A stretch of 16,178 bases of DNA, taken from assembly GCA_015654965.1 (NCBI GenBank), contig JAATGD010000316.1, positions 1-16,178 of the forward strand. Direction: 5' to 3'. Both the position numbers and the translations under genes were made by a program. Of the stretch, positions 6,890 to 12,803 are shown piece after piece. Within the stretch, counting starts at the first letter, position 1. Each line of letters begins with the position of its first letter. This DNA is from Hyphomicrobiales bacterium. Its GTDB lineage: Bacteria > Pseudomonadota > Alphaproteobacteria > Rhizobiales > Rhizobiaceae. Below the pieces are notes generated by a model. The model saw only the letters and a list, made by a program, of their open reading frames with translations, did no database searches and was not told the DNA's origin.

Positions 6890-7740
6890 GATGGCTGCTC
6901 CCAGAGATGATGAAAATGATGCACCGGCCCGTTACCGGCCCCGACGTGAAGCCCATCTGCGGCAAGGATGGCGTCATGCAGATAGGCATGCGCTTGTGAC
7001 AGCGCCTCATCGAGCAAAAACCCTTTGGCAAGTTCGGCGGCGATTGCCGAGGACAATGTGCAGCCGGTGCCATGGGTGTTTTTGGTCGGAATGCGCGGCG
7101 CTTGCAGTCGCAAAGCGGGCTGGTCTGCGCGAATAAGAAGATCAGTGCAGATTGCACCTTCCGCGTGCCCGCCTTTCATCAGAACCGCCTTTGCGCCCAG
7201 TTCGAGCAGCGCGATGCCCTGTTCTTCGGCTGCCTCATCGGTCGTGGCGACGGGCGCGTCGAGAAGACAGGCGGCTTCCGGGCGATTGGGGGTCAGCACA
7301 GTCGCAAGCGGGATGAGCCGTTCGCGCAAGGTCGCAATCGCTGTTTCGCTCAACAGCCGGTCGCCGGATTTTGCCACCATCACCGGATCGAGCACGATGG
7401 CGCGGTTAAAATGGCTAAGCGCATCGGCAATGGCATCGATGGTGGAAGGAACCGACACCATGCCGATCTTGATGGCCGCAACATCGAGATCGCTCAGCAC
7501 CGTCTTGATCTGGGCGCTGACGATATCGGGCGGCACGTCATGGACGGCAGTCACCGCAACCGTGTTCTGCGCGGTGATCGCGGTTATGACGCTTGCGCCA
7601 TAGGTGCCGAGCGCCGAAAATGTCTTGAGATCGGCCTGAATGCCCGCACCGCCGCCCGAATCCGAGCCTGCAATAGTCAGGCATATGGGCGGCTTGCCGC
7701 AATCGGCATATGTTCGGAAGAGGCTTTGTCTTTGGTCCAT
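6880..7740 (-). CDS. thiD: ThiD, hydroxymethylpyrimidine (phosphate) kinase
   Basis: Ribokinase-fold kinase of 286 residues that phosphorylates HMP and then HMP phosphate to the pyrophosphate used by ThiE. Clear motifs: AGSDSGGGAGIQADLK near residues 24-39, DPVMVAKSGDRLL in the middle, MKGGHAEGA, and the anion-hole/catalytic GTGCTLSSAIAAELAKG with C227. It is ~20 residues longer than the commonest form because of an N-terminal extension before CLTIAGSDS. First gene of the operon. Start ATG 7740; the only SD-like stretch is GAGAG in a hairpin arm, so initiation is likely controlled by the TPP riboswitch upstream. Bifunctional HMP/HMP-P activity is inferred from the family. Confidence 0.95.
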   Translation of the reverse strand: MDQRQSLFRTYADCGKPPICLTIAGSDSGGGAGIQADLKTFSALGTYGASVITAITAQNTVAVTAVHDVPPDIVSAQIKTVLSDLDVAAIKIGMVSVPSTIDAIADALSHFNRAIVLDPVMVAKSGDRLLSETAIATLRERLIPLATVLTPNRPEAACLLDAPVATTDEAAEEQGIALLELGAKAVLMKGGHAEGAICTDLLIRADQPALRLQAPRIPTKNTHGTGCTLSSAIAAELAKGFLLDEALSQAHAYLHDAILAADGLHVGAGNGPVHHFHHLWEQPSCV

Positions 7741-7742
7741 TT

Positions 7743-7777
7743 AACGTCTCTCATTCCGAACGGAAAGATGAGACGTC
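7743..7777 (-). promoter_or_regulatory. SD-sequestering hairpin of the thiD leader (riboswitch expression platform)
   Basis: On the minus strand GACGTCTCAT (7777-7768) can pair with ATGAGAGACGTT (7754-7743), leaving a 2-nt bulge; a smaller TCCG/CGGA stem lies in between (7764-7755). The 3' arm contains the purine-rich GAGAG before the thiD ATG at 7740, so the hairpin should hide the ribosome-binding region. No T tract follows, so control looks translational and not by intrinsic termination. The 3' arm repeats 11 nt of the aptamer exactly (see findings). Pairing was done by eye. Confidence 0.6.
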
Positions 7778-7800
7778 ATAAGCGGGTTCTGGATACCCAG

Positions 7801-7819
7801 GGGAAGATAAAATCCTCCC
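7801..7819 (-). other. Small leader hairpin between the TPP aptamer and thiD
   Basis: On the minus strand GGGAGGAT can pair with ATCTTCCC around a 3-nt loop, with one G-U pair. It lies ~20 nt after the aptamer and before the SD-sequestering hairpin. No T tract follows, so it is not an intrinsic terminator; it may be part of the riboswitch's alternative folding. Confidence 0.35.
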
Positions 7820-7839
7820 ATTACCGCGACGTGCCAAAC

Positions 7840-7927
7840 TCCGTTCCCTACGCAGGTATTACCCGGATCAGGTTCAATGGGTTAACGCGTAAACGTCTCT
7901 CAGCCTCTTGCGAGGCACCCCAACGAA
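7840..7927 (-). ncRNA. TPP riboswitch (THI element) upstream of thiD
   Basis: All conserved blocks of the thiamine pyrophosphate aptamer are present on the minus strand, in order: GGGGTGCC (7921-7914), CTGAGA (7903-7898), then GATCCGGGTAATACCTGC (7869-7852) and TAGGGA (7850-7845). A closing P1 stem can form from TCGTT and AACGG just outside. CTGAGA belongs to the pyrimidine-binding part and GGGTAATACCTGC to the pyrophosphate-binding part. The aptamer starts ~13 nt after the predicted transcription start and ends ~100 nt before thiD. It should lower expression of the whole thi operon when TPP is plentiful. Confidence 0.97.
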
Positions 7928-7940
7928 TTTTGTGGCTCCA

Positions 7941-7969
7941 TGCATAGGCCGGAATAAGCCAAGGGTCAA
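7941..7969 (-). promoter_or_regulatory. Predicted sigma70-type promoter of the thi operon
   Basis: On the minus strand TTGACC (7969-7964), a 17-nt spacer and TATGCA (7946-7941). Transcription would begin near 7934, just ahead of the TPP aptamer, which is where a riboswitch promoter belongs. Both hexamers are near consensus and the spacing is ideal. Confidence 0.6.
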
Positions 7970-7995
7970 GCCATGGATAGTTGCCTTTTCGGCTC

Positions 7996-8026
7996 TTGAC
8001 CTTCCAACGGTAGGAAGCCTTATGGT
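7996..8026 (+). promoter_or_regulatory. CueR-type copA promoter with operator
   Basis: The -35 element TTGACC (7996-8001) and -10 element TATGGT (8021-8026) are separated by 19 bp, the over-long spacing typical of MerR-family-activated promoters. The spacer holds the dyad CTTCC-N7-GGAAG (8001-8017), which matches the known CueR operator pattern. CueR bound to Cu(I) would untwist the DNA to bring the two hexamers into register. A cueR gene is present downstream of copA. Transcription would start near 8033, leaving a leader of ~24 nt. Confidence 0.85.
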
Positions 8027-8056
8027 AGGCCAGAATTGCTGTTTTAAGGACCGATC

Positions 8057-10540
8057 ATGAACACGTCTGCCGACCCGAAAACTTTCCGTTTTGCGGTTCC
8101 TGTCGAGGGGATGAGCTGCGCCTCCTGCGTGTCAACCGTTGAAAAAGCGGTGGCGGGCGTTCCGGGCGTGGACAAGGTTTCGGTCAATCTCGCAACCGAA
8201 AAGGCGGATGTCACCTTTACCGGCGCACCTGATATGCCTGCCGTCATCGATGCCATTCGCAAGGCAGGCTATGATGTGCCTGCCTCCTTGGTCGATCTCG
8301 CCATTGAGGGCATGAGCTGCGCGTCCTGTGTCTCAACGGTCGAGAAGGCGCTTAATTCGGTTTCCGGTGTCACAAGTGCCAGCGTCAATCTGGCGACCGA
8401 ACGCGCCCATGTCGAATTGTCAGGCAACGTGGCCGTTTCCGATCTTGTGAAGGCTGTCGAAGATGCCGGTTATGAGGCGCGTCCGCTTGAGGAGCAAACT
8501 GGCGGAGCCGCACCCGTAACCCAATCTGAAAAGCGTGATGCAGAAGCGCAAGAGCTGAAGAAAAGCGTCATCATCGCCGCCGTTCTGACCTTGCCGGTGT
8601 TCATTCTGGAAATGGGCTCGCACCTGATCCCGGCCATGCATATGTTCGTGATGGACGTGATCGGCATGCGCAATAGCTGGTATCTGCAATTCGTACTCAC
8701 CACGTTGGTGCTGTTCGGGCCGGGCCTGCGCTTTTTCAAAAAGGGAGTGCCCGCGCTTTCGCGTCTGCATCCCGACATGAATTCGCTCGTGGTGGTCGGA
8801 ACGCTTGCCGCATGGGGCTTTTCGGTGGTCGCGACCTTCCTGCCCGATCTTCTGCCCGATGGCACAGTCAATGTCTATTTCGAGGCGGCAGCGGTCATCG
8901 TCACGCTCATTCTGGTCGGGCGTTATCTCGAAGCTGGCGCCAAGGGTCGCACCAGCGCCGCGATCAGCCGCCTTGTCGGTTTGCAGGCCAAATCCGCGCG
9001 CGTCATCCGCGATGGCAAGGCGCTCGACGTAGCGCTTGAAGACGTCGTTGTCGGTGACATCGTGCAGGTGCGTCCGGGTGAAAAGGTGCCTGTGGATGGC
9101 GAAGTCATCGAAGGTTCGTCCTATGTCGATGAATCGATGATCACCGGCGAGCCGGTGCCGGTCGAAAAGGGGCAAGGCGCGCAAGTGGTCGGCGGCACCA
9201 TCAACAAGACGGGTGCATTCAGCTTCCGCGCCACCAAGGTCGGGCGCGATATGGTCATTGCGCAGATCATCCTCATGGTCGAGGATGCTCAGGCCGATAA
9301 ATTGCCCATTCAGGCGCTGGTTGACAAGGTGACGGGCTGGTTCGTGCCAGCCGTGATGGCTGCGACGCTCGTCACTTTCGCGATCTGGCTTACGATTGGC
9401 GGCACGGCGATGATCGGCTATGCGCTGGTCAATGCCATTGCCGTTCTCATCATCGCCTGTCCCTGCGCCATGGGGCTTGCGACGCCGACCTCGATCATGG
9501 TCGGCACGGGACGCGCTGCGGAACTGGGTGTTTTGTTCCGGCGCGGCGACGCGCTCCAGACCCTGCGGGATGCGACGATCATCGCGGTTGATAAGACCGG
9601 CACATTGACCAGGGGCAAACCGGCCTTGGCGCATTTCGCGGTGGCGGAAGGTTTTGAGCGTGACGCGGTTCTGGCGCTGGTGGAGGCTGCCGAATCCCGT
9701 TCCGAACATCCGATTGCGCAGGCCATCGTTACGGCGGCGCAGGAAAAAGGTCTTGGCTTGGGCGATGTCACAAATTTTCAATCGGTCCCCGGCTACGGCC
9801 TGAAAGCAACGGTTTCAGGGCGCGAACTTGCCATTGGCGCGGACCGTTATATGGCGCAGATGGGGGCCGATGTGTCCATATTTGCCGACGACGCGCAACG
9901 GCTGGGCGATGAAGGGCAATCGCCGCTTTATGCGGCCATCGACGGTCAACTGGCCGCCATCATCACCGTGGCCGACCCGATCAAGGAGACGACGCCGGAA
10001 GCCATCAATGCCCTTCATGCGCAGGGGCTTAAGGTCGCCATGATCAGCGGCGATAACCGCCGCACGGCGGAAGCCATCGCGAGAAAGCTCGGCATCGACG
10101 AGGTGGCGGCGGAAGTGCTGCCCGATGGCAAAGTCGGGATTTTGAAAAAGCTTGCCACGGGCGGCAAGAAGATCGCCTTTGTCGGTGACGGTATCAATGA
10201 TGCACCCGCTTTGGCTGCTGCCGATGTCGGCATTGCGATTGGCACCGGCACGGACATTGCCATTGAAAGTGCCGATGTGGTGCTGATGTCGGGCGACTTG
10301 CGCGGCGTGGTCAATGCCATTGCGATTTCCAAGGCGACCATTCGCAATATCGGGGAAAACCTGTTCTGGGCTTTCGCTTACAACGTGGCGCTGATCCCGG
10401 TTGCCGCCGGTATTCTCTATCCCTTTACCGGCACGTTGCTGTCGCCGGTTCTGGCAGCGGCTGCCATGGCGCTTTCCAGCATTTTTGTGCTGTCGAACGC
10501 GCTGCGGTTGAGACGGTTCAAAAGCGCGGTTGCGGTCTGA
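8057..10540 (+). CDS. copA: CopA, Cu(I)-exporting P1B-type ATPase
   Basis: Inner-membrane ATPase of 827 residues that pumps Cu(I) out of the cytoplasm. Two tandem N-terminal metal-binding domains each carry GMSCASC (C21/C24 and C88/C91). The catalytic core has all the family landmarks: eight expected membrane helices beginning around residue 170, TGEP with E365 in the actuator domain, the intramembrane CPC site (C468-P469-C470), the phosphorylated D512 in DKTGTLT, SEHP with H551-P552 of the nucleotide domain, and the hinge GDGINDAPALA with D711. The CPC motif and paired HMA domains point to Cu(I), though Ag(I) is usually also carried. Start is ATG 8057 with AAGGA ~6 nt upstream. It is preceded by a CueR-type promoter and faces cueR tail to tail. 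Confidence 0.97.
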   Translation: MNTSADPKTFRFAVPVEGMSCASCVSTVEKAVAGVPGVDKVSVNLATEKADVTFTGAPDMPAVIDAIRKAGYDVPASLVDLAIEGMSCASCVSTVEKALNSVSGVTSASVNLATERAHVELSGNVAVSDLVKAVEDAGYEARPLEEQTGGAAPVTQSEKRDAEAQELKKSVIIAAVLTLPVFILEMGSHLIPAMHMFVMDVIGMRNSWYLQFVLTTLVLFGPGLRFFKKGVPALSRLHPDMNSLVVVGTLAAWGFSVVATFLPDLLPDGTVNVYFEAAAVIVTLILVGRYLEAGAKGRTSAAISRLVGLQAKSARVIRDGKALDVALEDVVVGDIVQVRPGEKVPVDGEVIEGSSYVDESMITGEPVPVEKGQGAQVVGGTINKTGAFSFRATKVGRDMVIAQIILMVEDAQADKLPIQALVDKVTGWFVPAVMAATLVTFAIWLTIGGTAMIGYALVNAIAVLIIACPCAMGLATPTSIMVGTGRAAELGVLFRRGDALQTLRDATIIAVDKTGTLTRGKPALAHFAVAEGFERDAVLALVEAAESRSEHPIAQAIVTAAQEKGLGLGDVTNFQSVPGYGLKATVSGRELAIGADRYMAQMGADVSIFADDAQRLGDEGQSPLYAAIDGQLAAIITVADPIKETTPEAINALHAQGLKVAMISGDNRRTAEAIARKLGIDEVAAEVLPDGKVGILKKLATGGKKIAFVGDGINDAPALAAADVGIAIGTGTDIAIESADVVLMSGDLRGVVNAIAISKATIRNIGENLFWAFAYNVALIPVAAGILYPFTGTLLSPVLAAAAMALSSIFVLSNALRLRRFKSAVAV

Positions 10541-10549
10541 AATTCATAG

Positions 10550-10565
10550 ATATGTTATAACATAT
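10550..10565. repeat. 16-bp perfect AT-rich palindrome between copA and cueR
   Basis: ATATGTTATAACATAT reads the same on both strands. It begins 9 nt after the copA stop and covers the last codons of cueR (stop at 10555-10557). It is AT-only except for one G/C pair per half, so it is unlikely to be a strong terminator; it could be a protein-binding site or chance. Confidence 0.5.
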
Positions 10566-11019
10566 TATGCAGGAGGCGGCCCGTACGCGCGGAAGGGGTG
10601 AGGTTTTCCGCCTTGCCCTTTTCCTCGGCCAGATCATGCAGGATCGGGCAATCCGGGCGGTCGTCGCCATGGCAATTATGCGCGAGATGACGCAAAATCT
10701 CCGCCATTTCCTGCAATTGCCGCATTTTGGCCTCTAGCTCTCCGATATGCGCAAGGGCTACCTGTTTCACATCCGCTGAAGCGCGGTTGCGGTCGCGCCA
10801 TAGCGCAAGCAGTGCCTTGATCTGCTCGACCTGAAAGCCGAGATCGCGGCTGCGGCGGATGAAGCGCAACGTCTCGACATCCTTTTGTGTATAGACACGA
10901 TAGCCCGATGCCGTGCGATCTGCCGCTTCTATCAGGCCAATGATCTCATAATGGCGGATCATCTTGGCCGATATGCCGGACGCCGCAGCAGCCTGTCCGA
11001 TATTCATCGCGTTCTTCAC
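10555..11019 (-). CDS. cueR: CueR, Cu(I)-sensing MerR-family transcriptional activator
   Basis: Regulator of 154 residues. The N-terminal winged helix-turn-helix (NIGQAAAASGISAKMIRHYE, then GYRVYTQKDVETLRFIRRSRDLGF) is classic MerR. A long dimerisation helix follows, then the metal loop CHGDDRPDC, giving C116-X7-C124, the spacing of Cu(I)/Ag(I)/Au(I) sensors. S81 stands where divalent-metal sensors have a cysteine, again pointing to a monovalent ion. It should activate copA through the CueR-type dyad in the copA promoter. Start taken as GTG 11019, since GAGGA lies 7 nt upstream; ATG 11007 (MNIGQAAA) is the more usual family start but has only a weak AAGAA. It is convergent with copA, 14 nt apart. 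Confidence 0.93.
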   Translation of the reverse strand: MKNAMNIGQAAAASGISAKMIRHYEIIGLIEAADRTASGYRVYTQKDVETLRFIRRSRDLGFQVEQIKALLALWRDRNRASADVKQVALAHIGELEAKMRQLQEMAEILRHLAHNCHGDDRPDCPILHDLAEEKGKAENLTPSARTGRLLHNML

Positions 11020-11062
11020 TGGGCATTCCTCACTGGCGCTTCATGTTTTTATCTTTAGTCTA

Positions 11063-11090
11063 GATATAGGTCGCAAACGCCCTGTTTCAA
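11063..11090 (-). promoter_or_regulatory. Possible cueR promoter
   Basis: On the minus strand TTGAAA (11090-11085), a 16-nt spacer and TATATC (11068-11063), ~45 nt before the cueR start. A 10-bp palindrome GAGCATGCTC (11096-11105) lies just upstream and could be an operator. No CueR-type dyad is visible here, so cueR is probably not autoregulated through this promoter. Confidence 0.35.
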
Positions 11091-11195
11091 ATAATGAGCA
11101 TGCTCCGGTTCCCATGTCGTATTTTTGACGCCTTATGACGCAAGCCTGCTGTCGGAAATGGCGAGGAGGCAATAGAAATATCACCAGAGTTTTTT

Positions 11196-11216
11196 CATGC
11201 GCCGCATCGGCGCGTG
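11196..11216 (+). other. Hairpin in the untranslated leader of soxB
   Basis: CATGCGCCG and CGGCGCGTG flank a CAT loop, giving a 9-bp stem with one G-T pair, 22 nt before the soxB ATG. A T tract precedes it on this strand instead of following it, so it is not a terminator for plus-strand transcription, and on the other strand it is followed by A residues. The rest of 11106-11238 holds no convincing gene; a direct repeat TGACGC-N4-TGACGC (11126-11141) with 10-bp phase and an orphan AGGAGG near 11164-11169 are visible. Confidence 0.4.
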
Positions 11217-11238
11217 AACCGTCAGACTGGTGGTTTCA

Positions 11239-12492
11239 ATGTCCCGCTTCTCCTTTGCTTCCGTTATCAAGAATGCTTTATCCGGCAACAGGAACTGGGA
11301 GCGGCAATGGCCCGATGCCGAACCCAAGGCCGAATACGACGTGATCATCGTGGGCGCGGGCGGACATGGCCTGGGGGCTGCCTATTATCTGGCGAAAGAA
11401 CATGGCATCACCAATGTCGCGGTGATCGACAAGGGCTGGCTTGGCGGCGGCAATACCGGGCGCAACACCACCATTATCCGCTCCAATTATCTTTATGACG
11501 AAAGCGTGCATCTCTTCGATCATGCGGTCAAACTCTGGGAAGGCTTGAGCCAGGAACTGAACTACAATGTCATGTTCTCGCAGCGCGGTTGTATGATGCT
11601 GGCGCATACGGTGCATGACGTGCAAAGCTTCAAGCGCCATATCAACGCCAATCGTTTGAATGGCGTCGATAATGAATGGCTGACCAGAGAACAGGCCAAG
11701 CAATATTGCCCGCCGCTCGATATATCGCCCAATGCGCGTTATCCGGTGGTGGGCGCCACATGGCAGGCGCGTGGCGGGGTGGCGCGACATGATGCGGTCG
11801 CATGGGGATTTGCGCGTGGTGCCACAAGCCGCGGTGTCGATATCATCCAGAACTGCCCCGTCCTTTCCATCCGCCGCGACGCCTCGGGTCGGGTCGAGGG
11901 GGTGGAGACGGCACGCGGTTTCATCAAGGCGAAAAAAGTGGCCGTTTCGGTCGCGGGCAACACCACGCCGATCATGGAAACGGCGGGTGTGCGCCTGCCA
12001 TTGGAAAGCTATCCCTTGCAGGCGCTGGTGTCCGAGCCGGTCAAGCCGATCTTCCCCTGCGTCGTGATGTCGAACACTGTGCATGCCTATATCAGCCAGT
12101 CCGACAAGGGCGAACTGGTGATAGGCTCCGGCACCGACCAATATACCTCCTATAGCCAGCGTGGCGGCTTGCCGTTGATCGAACATACGCTGGCTGCGAT
12201 CTGCGAGATCTTTCCGATTTTCACCCGCATGCGCATGCTGCGCAAATGGGGCGGTATAGTCGATGTCACGCCGGACCGTTCGCCGATCAACGGCAAGACG
12301 CCGGTGCCGGGACTTTATGTCAATTGCGGCTGGGGTACGGGCGGCTTCAAGGCGACGCCGGGTTCGGCGCATGTCTTTGCGCACACAATCGCGCGCGACG
12401 AGCCACACTGGATCAACGCGCCGTTCAATCTCGAACGTTTTACCACCGGCCGCCTGATCGATGAGGCGGCGGCTGCCGCCGTCGCGCACTAA
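11239..12492 (+). CDS. soxB: Sarcosine oxidase beta subunit, heterotetrameric
   Basis: Catalytic flavoprotein of 417 residues; oxidises sarcosine to the glycine imine-methylene product. The opening SVIKNALSGNRNWERQW (here ASVIKNALSGNRNW) and the FAD motif VIIVGAGGHGLGAAYYL (G39-G44) followed by WLGGGNTGRNTTIIRSNYL are diagnostic for SoxB. H184 in ARHDAVAWG matches the histidine that covalently holds FMN at the alpha/beta interface in characterised enzymes. Conserved C-terminal block: GGIVDVTPDRSPINGKTPVPGLYVNCGWGTGGFKATPGS (quoted in part: VDVTPDRSPI, NCGWGTGGFKATPG). Start taken as ATG 11239; GTG 11230 in the same frame would add three residues. First gene of the operon, 20 nt before soxD. 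Confidence 0.97.
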   Translation: MSRFSFASVIKNALSGNRNWERQWPDAEPKAEYDVIIVGAGGHGLGAAYYLAKEHGITNVAVIDKGWLGGGNTGRNTTIIRSNYLYDESVHLFDHAVKLWEGLSQELNYNVMFSQRGCMMLAHTVHDVQSFKRHINANRLNGVDNEWLTREQAKQYCPPLDISPNARYPVVGATWQARGGVARHDAVAWGFARGATSRGVDIIQNCPVLSIRRDASGRVEGVETARGFIKAKKVAVSVAGNTTPIMETAGVRLPLESYPLQALVSEPVKPIFPCVVMSNTVHAYISQSDKGELVIGSGTDQYTSYSQRGGLPLIEHTLAAICEIFPIFTRMRMLRKWGGIVDVTPDRSPINGKTPVPGLYVNCGWGTGGFKATPGSAHVFAHTIARDEPHWINAPFNLERFTTGRLIDEAAAAAVAH

Positions 12493-12512
12493 TATTCAAG
12501 GGGAACAAAACC

Positions 12513-12803
12513 ATGCTGCTGATCCGTTGCCCTTATTGCGAAATGGAGCGCCCGGAACTGGAATTTGCCTATGCGGGCGAGGCGCATATTGCGCGGCCCG
12601 CCGATCCGTCCGCATTATCGGATGAAGAATGGCGCGATTTCCTGTTCACGCGCTCCAATCCGCGTGGAACCCATTACGAGCGCTGGCGGCATATCCATGG
12701 CTGCGGGCGCTTTTTCAACGCCGTGCGCGATACGGTGAGCGACAAATTCTCCACCACCTACAAGGCCGGTGAAGCTCGTCCTGTTGCGGAGACAAAAGAA
12801 TGA
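12513..12803 (+). CDS. soxD: Sarcosine oxidase delta subunit, zinc-binding
   Basis: A 96-residue cytosolic subunit with a structural zinc site: C6-P-Y-C9 at the N-terminus and H60/C64 in RHIHGCGRFFN, the four ligands expected from characterised SoxD. RSNPRGTHYERWRH is a family signature. It has an AAGGGGA ribosome site ~8 nt before its ATG. Its stop overlaps the soxA start as ATGA, so the two are coupled; this matches their tight association in the alpha-beta-gamma-delta complex. Confidence 0.95.
   Translation: MLLIRCPYCEMERPELEFAYAGEAHIARPADPSALSDEEWRDFLFTRSNPRGTHYERWRHIHGCGRFFNAVRDTVSDKFSTTYKAGEARPVAETKE

Noticed and set aside
8420..9781. 453-codon antisense ORF within copA
   Set aside because: Composition typical of an antisense shadow (D/R/H-rich, no motifs), with no ribosome site I could identify; copA on the other strand is fully convincing.
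11135..11344. 69-codon plus-strand ORF upstream of and overlapping soxB
   Set aside because: No ribosome site, no recognisable domain, and it runs into soxB in another frame.
11278..12489. 403-codon antisense ORF within soxB
   Set aside because: Same reason: a GC-bias shadow of a certain gene.
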